Made by a program: the position numbers and the translations under genes. This document shows, one piece after another, positions 35,217 to 43,395 of a DNA stretch of 64,000 bases. The stretch is from CAYREV01 sp964423345 (lineage in GTDB: Bacteria; Bacteroidota; Rhodothermia; Balneolales; Balneolaceae). The stretch spans positions 1 to 64,000 of the forward strand of contig CAYREV010000002.1 in NCBI GenBank assembly GCA_964423345.1. The letters are read 5' to 3'. Each line of letters opens with the position of its first letter. Position 1 is the first letter of the stretch. A model generated the notes under the pieces. That model searched no databases and was not told the DNA's origin. It worked only from the letters and a program-made list of their open reading frames with translations.

Positions 35217-37106
35217 ATGCGATATCGACGCAGACAACGTACACGCACCTCCATTCGCGTGCTTAAGATAAGCATGGTTGCCCTGGGTCTGCTCATACTG
35301 GGAAGGCTGGTTCAACTGCAGATCATTGAAAGTGAAACCTATGGGCCCCTGAGCCGGGAAAACTCCCTCAGGCAGGAAATTATCAACCCTGCCCGCGGAC
35401 TGATATACGACCGCTCAGGCACACTGCTTGTTGATAACGAACCCATATATTCTATTACGATCACACCCGCAAGCTACGATAAAAAGAATACGCCCAAGCT
35501 TGCCAGATATATGGGTATGCCTGTCGAAAAGATCCGGAAACGAGTGGAGGAAGCCCGGCAGTATTCATGGTATCGCTCTTCCAGGCTTTTTACGGAAGTG
35601 GATTTTAAAACGTTTTCCATTATTCAGGAAAATATTTGGCAGCTGCCCGGTATAGGGCATCAGATAGAAAGCAAGCGTCATTACCCGGTAGACAGCATGA
35701 AAGCATCCCATGTGTTGGGGTATCTGCGCGAGGTTTCCGAACAGGAATATGAAAAAATGGATTCCTACCACCTGGGCGACAAAATTGGGAAAAGCGGCCT
35801 GGAGATGTTCTATGAAGAACAGCTTCGCGGCAGGCGGGGCATAGAATATATCAAAGTTAACGCCATGGGGCAGTCAATGGGCCCCTACAAAGAGGGCTCC
35901 ATCGATGAATCACCGGTAAAGGGCAGTGACCTGCACACCACTATTGACACCGATCTGCAGCTGCTGGCCGAAGAGCTTATGAAGGGCAAGCAGGGGGCGG
36001 TAGTAGCCCTGGACCCCAATGACGGCTCGGTTCTTTCGCTGGTCAGTGCCCCTCAATACAATATTCGAAAGCTTTCAGGTCGAATTGATACTGAATACTG
36101 GCAGTCCATCAATACCGATTCCACCAAGCCGCTGTACAACAGGGCCATCGCAGGCAGGCAGCCTCCCGGCTCCACTATTAAGCCCCTGATGGCATTGATG
36201 GGACTGGAAATGAATCTTATTACCCCCGAAACAGAAATCAACAACCCGGGGTATTATTACCGGGGACGCCGGTACAACGACCTTGCCGATCCCGGCAAGT
36301 ATAATGTCACCAAGGCCATCGAACAATCCAGCAATACTTTTTTCCTCTGGCTCATGGATCAGATCTCCCATAAAAGGAGCATTAACCAATGGCACCGGCT
36401 TGCAAAAGATATCGGCCTGGGAGAACTGGACCATATCGATCTTCCCTATGAGTCTGCCGGCATCCTTCCCGACAGCACCTATCTCAATAATATTCTGGGC
36501 AAGGGCAAGTGGGGGATCGGAGACCTTATCAATTTGGGTATCGGACAGGGTTTTATCTCGGAATCACCCTTGCAAATGGCCCTGGTGGCGGCAACCATCG
36601 CCAACGGGGGCTACCGGGTCCAGCCGCACCTGGTAAAATCGGTTACCAAGAGCGACGGGACCGTGGTATTCACGAATCCGCGCAAGGAAAAAATAGAATG
36701 GATAGACCCGGGCGAGCTGGAAATTGTCCAGGAAGGCATGCGAAGAGTCGTAACCGACGGAAGCGGGCGATGGTATGCCAAGCTCGACAGCGTAGCCATA
36801 GCCGGTAAAACGGGAACGGCACAGAATCCCCACGGGCGTGACCACGGCTGGTTTATCTGCTTTGCCCCGGCCGACGATCCGAAAATTGCCATTGCCGTAC
36901 TGATGGAAAATGCCGGATATGGATCCATATCTGCGGTCCCGGTGGCTTCCCTGCTTGCAGAAAAATACCTGACCGGGGAAATCAGCCGGCCGTATGTATA
37001 CGATTATGTCAAGAACTTTAAGCCGCGCGACGAGGAGGACGAACAGGATGAGTCGTCAGATGACAGTGAAACAATCCAAACCTTGCAGGTAGAAACCCAT
37101 GACTAA
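35217..37106 (+). CDS. mrdA: Penicillin-binding protein 2 (elongation transpeptidase)
   Basis: Class B PBP cross-linking side-wall peptidoglycan with RodA. Single N-terminal membrane helix (about 17-37), dimerisation domain with NPARGLIYDRSG, then the transpeptidase domain: SxxK as STIK near residue 318, SSN about 55 residues on, and KTGTAQ near residue 531. The C-terminus ends in an acidic low-complexity tail of about 25 residues (many Glu, Asp, Ser). The gene overlaps rodA by eight bases. Confidence 0.96.
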   Translation: MRYRRRQRTRTSIRVLKISMVALGLLILGRLVQLQIIESETYGPLSRENSLRQEIINPARGLIYDRSGTLLVDNEPIYSITITPASYDKKNTPKLARYMGMPVEKIRKRVEEARQYSWYRSSRLFTEVDFKTFSIIQENIWQLPGIGHQIESKRHYPVDSMKASHVLGYLREVSEQEYEKMDSYHLGDKIGKSGLEMFYEEQLRGRRGIEYIKVNAMGQSMGPYKEGSIDESPVKGSDLHTTIDTDLQLLAEELMKGKQGAVVALDPNDGSVLSLVSAPQYNIRKLSGRIDTEYWQSINTDSTKPLYNRAIAGRQPPGSTIKPLMALMGLEMNLITPETEINNPGYYYRGRRYNDLADPGKYNVTKAIEQSSNTFFLWLMDQISHKRSINQWHRLAKDIGLGELDHIDLPYESAGILPDSTYLNNILGKGKWGIGDLINLGIGQGFISESPLQMALVAATIANGGYRVQPHLVKSVTKSDGTVVFTNPRKEKIEWIDPGELEIVQEGMRRVVTDGSGRWYAKLDSVAIAGKTGTAQNPHGRDHGWFICFAPADDPKIAIAVLMENAGYGSISAVPVASLLAEKYLTGEISRPYVYDYVKNFKPRDEEDEQDESSDDSETIQTLQVETHD

Positions 37107-38349
37107 TTTACGCGAATTCGGTTGGTCACTTGTTGCTTTCTGGGTCGGACTCACCGTCATCGGACTGGTGGCCATCTACAGTGCAACACAGGGGCCGGTG
37201 TCCCAGTTTCTGCCGGAGTACATCCAAATTAACTTTACCAAACAGCTTATCACTTTCGGTATCGGCATCCTGATTATGGTTGGTATGCAGTTTGTAGCCC
37301 CGCGCACCTTCAAGGAGGGTTCGTACCTGTTTTATATTTTCTGCCTTATCCTGATGATTCTTACCCTCCTCTTCGGAAAAGAAGTGAGCGGCGCCACCAG
37401 CTGGCTGGTGGTGGGCCCCCTGAACCTGCAGACCAGCGAACTTATGAAAGTGGCTACCATCCTTGCCGTAGCCAATTACCTGAGCAGTCAGCGCAAGATA
37501 TCGGCCGAAAACCTCAGGCACGCGCTGATCGTGGTTGCGCTTATTGCAGTGCCGATGCTTTTGGTCATCATGCAGAACGACACCGGTACCGCCATCATAT
37601 TCCTGGCCCTGATTCCCGTTATGCTGTTCTGGTCCGGCTTGCCTTACGGGGTGTCTCTCTTTATGATATCTCCGGCCATCATCGGCTACCTGAGTATCAT
37701 CAACTGGTACTGGGGACTGGCGGCAGCTGTTGTTATCACCTTCGCCATCTTTTTCATTCAGCGAAGAACCTGGCTCACTTTTGCCTCCTTTGCCTGCGGG
37801 ATCCTGATGGTTATAGGCGTACAGGTAGCCCTGTTTCAGGTGCTTCAACCTCACCAGCGTGCCCGGATCGAGGCGTTCACCAATCCCTCTTTCGACCCCC
37901 AGGGCGCCGGCTGGAATGTAATACAAGCCAAAACGGCTATCGGATCCGGGGGGCTCTACGGAAAAGGCTTCATGGAAGGGACCCAGACCCAGCTTCGATT
38001 TCTTCCTGAGCAGTGGACCGATTTCATATTTTGTGTGATTGGAGAGGAATTCGGTTTCGTCGGGGCCTCCCTGGTCGTATTGCTGTTCATGGGCATGGTC
38101 CTTCGCCTGCTGAAAAGCGTAGGGCAGCACAAACACCCCTTTGCCCAGATGGTGTTTGTAGGGGTGACCACCCTCTTCTTTATCCAGTTTTTTATCAATG
38201 TGGGCAGTGCCACCGGGCTGCTTCCCGTCATCGGGCTCCCCCTGCCCTTTGTCAGTTATGGCGGATCGGCCCTGCTGACCAACACCCTCATGCTTGCGCT
38301 CTGCCTGAACCTGGATTACTACAAACGCCAGTTCAGCATCTATCGTTAG
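37099..38349 (+). CDS. rodA: SEDS glycosyltransferase RodA
   Basis: Polymerises lipid II into glycan strands during elongation, with PBP2 as partner. About ten membrane helices in 416 residues. SEDS hallmarks include the segment YGKGFMEGTQTQLRFLPEQWTDFIF with the catalytic-loop Asp, and the C-terminal PVIGLPLPFVSYGGSALL. Last gene of the mre operon. Confidence 0.96.
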   Translation: MTNLREFGWSLVAFWVGLTVIGLVAIYSATQGPVSQFLPEYIQINFTKQLITFGIGILIMVGMQFVAPRTFKEGSYLFYIFCLILMILTLLFGKEVSGATSWLVVGPLNLQTSELMKVATILAVANYLSSQRKISAENLRHALIVVALIAVPMLLVIMQNDTGTAIIFLALIPVMLFWSGLPYGVSLFMISPAIIGYLSIINWYWGLAAAVVITFAIFFIQRRTWLTFASFACGILMVIGVQVALFQVLQPHQRARIEAFTNPSFDPQGAGWNVIQAKTAIGSGGLYGKGFMEGTQTQLRFLPEQWTDFIFCVIGEEFGFVGASLVVLLFMGMVLRLLKSVGQHKHPFAQMVFVGVTTLFFIQFFINVGSATGLLPVIGLPLPFVSYGGSALLTNTLMLALCLNLDYYKRQFSIYR

Positions 38350-38387
38350 GCATCCTTCCCTACTCAAATTTAAAAACGTAACACATA

Positions 38388-39566
38388 TTGAGCCGTATCT
38401 TCGCCAAACATAACCGAACCCTGCTCATTGCCGGCATTATCCTGATCGCCCTAAACCTTCGGCCGGCCCTCGCGGGTGTGGGGCCCCTGGTGGGAGCCAT
38501 ACGTGATACCACCGGCCTTTCCAACACGGCGCTGGGTTTGCTGACCACCCTGCCCCTCCTGGCTTTCGGCGTGGTATCCTCCCTTACCTCTCTATTCACC
38601 CGGCGGCTGGGCATCGAAGGTACCATCGCCCTGGCCCTAATGCTGCTTACGGGGGGGATCCTTTTACGGGTCATCCCATCGACTGCGGCTCTTTTCGGCG
38701 GCACCCTGTTGCTGGGTATCGCCATAGCCCTGGGAAACGTCCTGCTTCCCAGCCTCGTCAAAAGGGATTTTCCCAATAAGAGCGGCCTGATGACCAGCCT
38801 CTATTCCAGCATGCTGGGTGTCGGCGCTGCCTTTGCCGCCGGCCTAAGTGTACCCATGGCCTCCGGCCTCGGGATGGGATGGCGATGGTCGCTGGGGTCC
38901 TGGGCCCTGCTCTCTTTTGTTGCCTTCATCGCATGGCTGCCGCAGCTCCGTCAACAGACTCTGCCCAAATATACCAGAAGTTTTAGCCGGGCCCTCAACG
39001 ATCTGGGCAATTCCAAGCTGGCGTGGAACGTCGCCCTGTTTATGGGGCTTCAATCATTGGCCTTCTACGTTATTCTTGCCTGGCTGCCTGAACTGCTGCA
39101 CGACCGCGGTATAGATACCTCCACGGCCGGATGGATTCTCTCCCTGTCTCAGGGGACCGGGGTGCTGGGAACCCTCCTTATTCCGGTTTGGGCCGAACGG
39201 ATTGACGACGAACGTCGGCTGGTCTGGCTGCTTGCCATACTCGAATTGGTGAGTATAGGCGGATTGATGATACCCCAGGCTTTCATGGTGGGTATCTGGG
39301 CCTCGCTGATCGGTTTTGCCCTCGGAGGAAGCTTCGGACTGGCCCTGCTGTTTATCGTGCTCCGCACTTCCGATACCGAGACCGCCACCGAACTGTCGGG
39401 CCTGGCCCAGTCGGTAGGCTATCTGCTGGCCGCTACGGGACCCACCCTGTTCGGAGCCCTCCATGATCTGACCGGGGCCTGGCTTATGCCCCTGCTCCTG
39501 CTGTTGGGCGTGGCCCTGCTGAAAATCAAGACCGGACTAATTGCCGGACGGCCTGCTAATGTATAG
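38388..39566 (+). CDS. MFS transporter, CynX/NimT type
   Basis: Twelve-helix secondary transporter of 392 residues. The opening NLRPALAGVGPLVGAIRDTTGLSNTALGLLTTLPLLAFGVVS region is characteristic of the cyanate/2-nitroimidazole (CynX/NimT/YeaN) group; the substrate may be a small organic anion or a drug. The start appears to be TTG. It lies 38 bases after rodA but has no evident link to wall synthesis; co-transcription is possible. Confidence 0.88.
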   Translation: MSRIFAKHNRTLLIAGIILIALNLRPALAGVGPLVGAIRDTTGLSNTALGLLTTLPLLAFGVVSSLTSLFTRRLGIEGTIALALMLLTGGILLRVIPSTAALFGGTLLLGIAIALGNVLLPSLVKRDFPNKSGLMTSLYSSMLGVGAAFAAGLSVPMASGLGMGWRWSLGSWALLSFVAFIAWLPQLRQQTLPKYTRSFSRALNDLGNSKLAWNVALFMGLQSLAFYVILAWLPELLHDRGIDTSTAGWILSLSQGTGVLGTLLIPVWAERIDDERRLVWLLAILELVSIGGLMIPQAFMVGIWASLIGFALGGSFGLALLFIVLRTSDTETATELSGLAQSVGYLLAATGPTLFGALHDLTGAWLMPLLLLLGVALLKIKTGLIAGRPANV

Positions 39567-39795
39567 GGAACTCGCCGCCCCTGCAAGACGTAAAAAAACA
39601 GGCGTTAACACCCTGCTTGAACAGCTGGAAGCCTCATTGGATCTCAACAGAGACCATGGGACCGAGATATCCTTCACCTTTGAGAAGCTGGCCGTGCGGG
39701 GCTCCAGCAGCAACATACTGGATGAGGATATCTCCGTAGTTTGCACCTATAATACGGCAGCTATTGCCCGTACTCCTTGTCGGTCCTCAGCTTAA
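39559..39795 (+). CDS. Small hypothetical protein (uncertain)
   Basis: An open frame of about 78 codons starting with MYREL overlaps the end of the MFS gene by eight bases and the convergent rnhB end by 35. The middle, with TLLEQLEASLDLN, ISFTFEKLAVRG and NILDEDISVVCTYNTA, reads like a real helix-strand protein, but there is no ribosome-binding site and no family I recognise. It fills the only space between the MFS gene and rnhB. The tail over rnhB is probably not under its own selection; it may be a decayed gene. Confidence 0.3.
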   Translation: MYRELAAPARRKKTGVNTLLEQLEASLDLNRDHGTEISFTFEKLAVRGSSSNILDEDISVVCTYNTAAIARTPCRSSA

Positions 39796-40375
39796 AACTG
39801 CGCCGGTGGTATTTTGTTATTCCGAACGTTCGGAGCCCTTCATAATGCTGCCGGGTCGGATAGCCGACGTTCGTATCCCAGCCGTAATGCGGAAACTGCT
39901 CGTGCAGTCTCACCATCCAGTTGTCGCGATACACCTTGGCCAGGATGGAGGCAGCCGCAATGCTCATCGACCGGTCGTCCCCGTTTACCAGGCACCGATG
40001 GGGAAGCAGGGTGGCGGCGTACCGGTTTCCATCCACCAGCAGGTAATCGGCTTCGGCATCCTCGGCCTGCGTACATTTATGCATGGCCTGAATAGAAGCC
40101 CACAAAATATTAAGTTCGTCAATCTCTTCGGGCCCGCACCACTGAATAGTCCAGTACGCAGCCTTCTTCTTTATCTCTTCCGACAACTGTATGCGTTCCT
40201 GCAGGGAGAGGGCCTTGCTGTCTCGTATGGCAGCAATATCGGTGCCGGGATCAAATATAACACCGGCCGCCACTACCGGGCCCGACAGGCAGCCGCGTCC
40301 CACTTCGTCCAGTCCCATAACCCGTTCATATCCCTCTTCCCAGAGCCGTTGTTCAAATTTCAAGCGTTCATTCAT
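39761..40375 (-). CDS. rnhB: Ribonuclease HII
   Basis: Removes ribonucleotides from DNA and RNA primers from hybrids. Catalytic acids are visible: Asp 23 and Glu 24 in GLDEVGRGCLSGP, Asp 115 in LLVDGNR and Asp 151 after SILAKVYR. The length of 204 is usual. The gene is convergent with the MFS permease and alone on its strand here. Confidence 0.96.
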   Translation of the reverse strand: MNERLKFEQRLWEEGYERVMGLDEVGRGCLSGPVVAAGVIFDPGTDIAAIRDSKALSLQERIQLSEEIKKKAAYWTIQWCGPEEIDELNILWASIQAMHKCTQAEDAEADYLLVDGNRYAATLLPHRCLVNGDDRSMSIAAASILAKVYRDNWMVRLHEQFPHYGWDTNVGYPTRQHYEGLRTFGITKYHRRSFKLRTDKEYGQ

Positions 40376-40507
40376 GCAGTAAATATTTTAAGCCGGATTC
40401 TTCATGTTAGCCTGCCTTTTCCCGTATAAAATATAAAGCAATCTCTTGCGAATTAATAAGGTTCCGCACACGTTTAATTAGCTGAAAGCAAATAAAAACA
40501 ACCTCGC

Positions 40508-41620
40508 ATGCATTTCAAATACCGGCAATGGGACGATCGGCTTGCAGGCCGCTCCCAAAAATCGCCCTTTGACAGCCTGTGGGACCTCTTTCAGGAGCTG
40601 CTGACCGTGGCAAGCGGGGACGTATCCCAGGCCCTGCGTTGGCTCACCCAGCTGGACGAGGAACATGGTATCACCGAAGATTTTGAAGACGGCTATGGCC
40701 TGGGCGATTTTGTTGAAGAACTGGAGGAACGGGGATATATAGAAACCGACCTCGACAGCAATACGATTATCATCACCCGCAAGACCGAACGAAGCCTCCG
40801 AAAACGCTCTCTCGAAGAAATATTTCGCAACCTCAAAAAAGGGGAGATGGGTGGTCACAAAACAGCATTTACCGGAGAGGGCCTTGAACGGCAAGCCGAA
40901 ACACGTCCCTGGAAGGCCGGGGAGGATGTTGGGCATATCGACAGCGTGGGTACCATGATGAACATGCTAAGGCACAGCAATATTGATCAAATGGGCCTTA
41001 GAGAGGACGACCTCCGCGTGCACGACACCGACCACCACACTTCGGTTGCAACGGTTCTATTGATAGATTTGAGCCATTCCATGGTTCTTTATGGGGAGGA
41101 CCGCATAACGCCCGCCAAGAAAGTTGCCATGGCCCTTTCGGAGCTCATCCTGAACAACTTTTCCAATGACTCCCTGGACGTGGTAGCCTTCGGCAATGAA
41201 GCCTGGAAGGTCCGGATTGAGGATCTGCCCTATCTGAAAGTCGGACCCTATCATACCAATACGCGGCAGGCCCTGGAAATGGCTCGCCACATTCTACAGC
41301 GGCGGAAGTATACCAACAAACAGATTTTCATGATCACCGACGGGAAGCCCTCCTGCATCATCGAAAACGGCCGGATATACAAAAACAGTTTCGGGCTGGA
41401 TCGAAAGATTGTAAACCGGGTGCTCGACGAGGCCGTGAAATGCAGGCGCGACAATATCAATATCACAACCTTCATGATAGCACGCGATCCCACCCTGCAG
41501 GATTTTGTCCGCAAGCTCACCGAGGCCAACAGGGGGAGAGCCTATTTTGCATCATTGGATAACCTCGGGGGATATATCTTTGAAGACTATATCCGCAACC
41601 GGAAACGAAGAGTCCGATAA
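40508..41620 (+). CDS. VWA-domain protein with N-terminal helical region
   Basis: Cytoplasmic 370-residue protein. A C-terminal von Willebrand A domain (about 180-365) keeps the MIDAS motif DLSHS (Asp 187, Ser 189, Ser 191) and a later MITDGKPS Asp; the N-terminal half is helical and acidic, with no signal peptide. Such proteins often work with a MoxR/ChlI-type AAA+ ATPase to insert metals or activate enzymes, but none is adjacent. Its partner is therefore unknown. Confidence 0.82.
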   Translation: MHFKYRQWDDRLAGRSQKSPFDSLWDLFQELLTVASGDVSQALRWLTQLDEEHGITEDFEDGYGLGDFVEELEERGYIETDLDSNTIIITRKTERSLRKRSLEEIFRNLKKGEMGGHKTAFTGEGLERQAETRPWKAGEDVGHIDSVGTMMNMLRHSNIDQMGLREDDLRVHDTDHHTSVATVLLIDLSHSMVLYGEDRITPAKKVAMALSELILNNFSNDSLDVVAFGNEAWKVRIEDLPYLKVGPYHTNTRQALEMARHILQRRKYTNKQIFMITDGKPSCIIENGRIYKNSFGLDRKIVNRVLDEAVKCRRDNINITTFMIARDPTLQDFVRKLTEANRGRAYFASLDNLGGYIFEDYIRNRKRRVR

Positions 41621-41632
41621 TTTCAAACAAAA

Positions 41633-41663
41633 AATAGGCCCTTGCTATGCGCAAGGGCCTATT
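41633..41663. terminator. Intrinsic terminator of the bamA-ompH operon
   Basis: A perfect 13-base stem AATAGGCCCTTGC/GCAAGGGCCTATT with a 5-base loop. On the minus strand it runs into six T residues, right behind the third ompH copy. It also lies just after the convergent VWA gene and can serve both. Confidence 0.92.
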
Positions 41664-41688
41664 AACAAACCAAGCTTTTCAGCTATTT

Positions 41689-42234
41689 CTATATATCCAG
41701 TTGCTGCATCACCTGATCGGTAATGTCGTACTTCTGTTTGGCATCTTCAGAAGCGTACAGGATGATCGCATCACCGTTGCTGGTCGTCGTATTGATGACA
41801 TAAGTCAGGTTCATATCCTGTGCCACCTGGTCAATGGCATTTCCAATTTGATCGAGCAGGGGACCTACAAGCTCCTGCTGCTTCTGTTGAACTTCACGCT
41901 GAAGCTGGGTGCGGAACTGTTGAAGTTCAGCGTTAAGCTTGCCCAGTCGCTCCTCCTCTTTCTTCTTGGCTTCTTCAGAAATAACAGCTGATTTTTGCTG
42001 ATACTGTGAAACCTGAGCATTGAAATCCTGTTCTTTTTCAGCCAGCTCCTGTTGCTTTCGTTCAGCAAAATTCTGAAGCCGCTGTTGTACAGCTTTCATT
42101 TCCGGCATTTTCGCCAGTATAGCCTGGGGTTCTACATAACCTATTTTAACTTCCTGTGCCTGACTCTGACCGACTCCTAATGCAGCTATCCATACAGCAC
42201 AAATAGCTGATACTGTTAATATACGCTTAAACAT
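41689..42234 (-). CDS. OmpH/Skp-family periplasmic chaperone, third copy
   Basis: Holds unfolded outer-membrane proteins in the periplasm for delivery to BamA. A signal peptide (cleavage near SQAQ) is followed by KIGYVEPQAILAKMPEMKAVQQRLQ, a long coiled-coil pair (about 45-125) rich in Gln, Glu and Lys, and a C-terminal strand region with MNLTYVINTTTSNGDAIILYAS. It is the last gene of the operon, ahead of the terminator. About 23 bases separate it from the second copy. Confidence 0.9.
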   Translation of the reverse strand: MFKRILTVSAICAVWIAALGVGQSQAQEVKIGYVEPQAILAKMPEMKAVQQRLQNFAERKQQELAEKEQDFNAQVSQYQQKSAVISEEAKKKEEERLGKLNAELQQFRTQLQREVQQKQQELVGPLLDQIGNAIDQVAQDMNLTYVINTTTSNGDAIILYASEDAKQKYDITDQVMQQLDI

Positions 42235-42257
42235 GATGATCCTTGATTTATTTAGTT

Positions 42258-42788
42258 CTAATTAGATTGACTATTGATTTGCTGAATGACCTCTTCCGTT
42301 ATATTCAACCGGTTTTCCGCAACGTATCGTACGATCTCTTCTCCCCGGCTGGTGGATTTGTTCAATACAAAATCCAACCCATTCTCTTCCGCCACACTGG
42401 CTATGGCACTGTCGATATCTTCATAGACAGGGCTTAGCAGCTGTTGTCTATACTGCTGGATTTGGGTTTGCAGGTTTTGCTGAAACTGCTGCAGTTCCTG
42501 CTCCATGGCAGCAAGTTCTTCTTCGCGCTGGGTACGCTGTTCCTGAGACATGGAGGCCTGGTTATCCTGGTACTGCGCTACACTGTCCTGAAAATCGGCC
42601 GTCCTGCTGCGCAGTTCCTCTTGTTTTTGGCTGACAAAGGTATTCAGTTCTTGTTGAATCTGTTCCATCCCGGGCGCTTCGGACAATACTTTTTGTATAT
42701 CCAAAACGCCAATATTAACCTGGGCAGCCACAGGGGCTGTCGAAAGGAAGAGTAATAGTGTTAATGTACTTAAAAACTTCTTAGTCAT
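42258..42788 (-). CDS. OmpH/Skp-family periplasmic chaperone, second copy
   Basis: Same layout as its neighbours: signal peptide ending near APVAAQ, NIGVLDIQKVLSEAPGMEQIQ, a Gln-rich coiled coil of about 85 residues, then NGLDFVLNKSTSRGEEIVRYV. It is clearly paralogous to the third copy (both have the pattern VLxxPxMxxIQ and ...DFVLN/LTYVIN...). Skp works as a trimer, so three co-expressed copies could form mixed trimers; this is inference. Confidence 0.9.
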   Translation of the reverse strand: MTKKFLSTLTLLLFLSTAPVAAQVNIGVLDIQKVLSEAPGMEQIQQELNTFVSQKQEELRSRTADFQDSVAQYQDNQASMSQEQRTQREEELAAMEQELQQFQQNLQTQIQQYRQQLLSPVYEDIDSAIASVAEENGLDFVLNKSTSRGEEIVRYVAENRLNITEEVIQQINSQSN

Positions 42789-42849
42789 ATGTTTAGGTTT
42801 CCGTGATTTCAGATTTTAATAAAGCCTTTGATAATACTAACTATTCGCA

Positions 42850-43395
42850 TCAATTGCTGGATTCTTCGGGAGACAATCCCATTTCCAGGAGTACTTCATC
42901 ATTTAAATTCCACTCTTCCCTGGCAAAAAGTATTTCGTTTTTTTGAGACCGATCGAAAACAAAATCAAAATTCTCCCGTTCGGCCACGCTTGCAATAGCT
43001 TCAAATATTCGTCTTTGCAACGGTTCCAGCAAATCTCTCTGTTGCTGAAAATATTCTCCCCGAGAACCGAATTTCTGCTCAAGGTATTGCCGGCGCTGTT
43101 GAATCTTTTGCTGAATTTCCCGCTGCCGTTCTTTGCGGATCTCGTCGGTATATAAAATCTCTTTTGCAGCAAAATCCTCTTTCATATGGTCAATCTCCTG
43201 CTGCATCTCTTTAAGCTCATCTCGCCATTCCTGACTCATCAGGTCTAACTGCTGTTGAATACTTTCGTATTCGGGCAGTTGTGATAACAGGTAGTCGGTA
43301 TCAACATACCCCTGTTTCTGCTGAGCCATGCTTGCATTACTCAACACAAGGCATAACGTCAGCATTACAGCTGTAGTATACAATACCTTCTTCAT
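42850..43395 (-). CDS. OmpH/Skp-family periplasmic chaperone, first copy
   Basis: Directly behind bamA: the ATG I chose (MKKVLYTTAV) shares one base with the bamA stop (TAATG), so translation is coupled. A longer in-frame start would spoil the signal peptide, which ends near SMAQQ. Then come KQGYVDTDYLLSQLPEYESIQQ, a coiled coil at about 45-125 and NFDFVFDRSQKNEILFA. It is the most diverged of the three and has an acidic, Ser-rich end. Confidence 0.9.
   Translation of the reverse strand: MKKVLYTTAVMLTLCLVLSNASMAQQKQGYVDTDYLLSQLPEYESIQQQLDLMSQEWRDELKEMQQEIDHMKEDFAAKEILYTDEIRKERQREIQQKIQQRRQYLEQKFGSRGEYFQQQRDLLEPLQRRIFEAIASVAERENFDFVFDRSQKNEILFAREEWNLNDEVLLEMGLSPEESSN

Noticed and set aside
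37126..38367. A 413-codon open frame antisense to rodA
   Set aside because: It is a mirror of the strongly conserved rodA gene, with a low-complexity His/Gly/Gln-rich translation and no recognisable motif.
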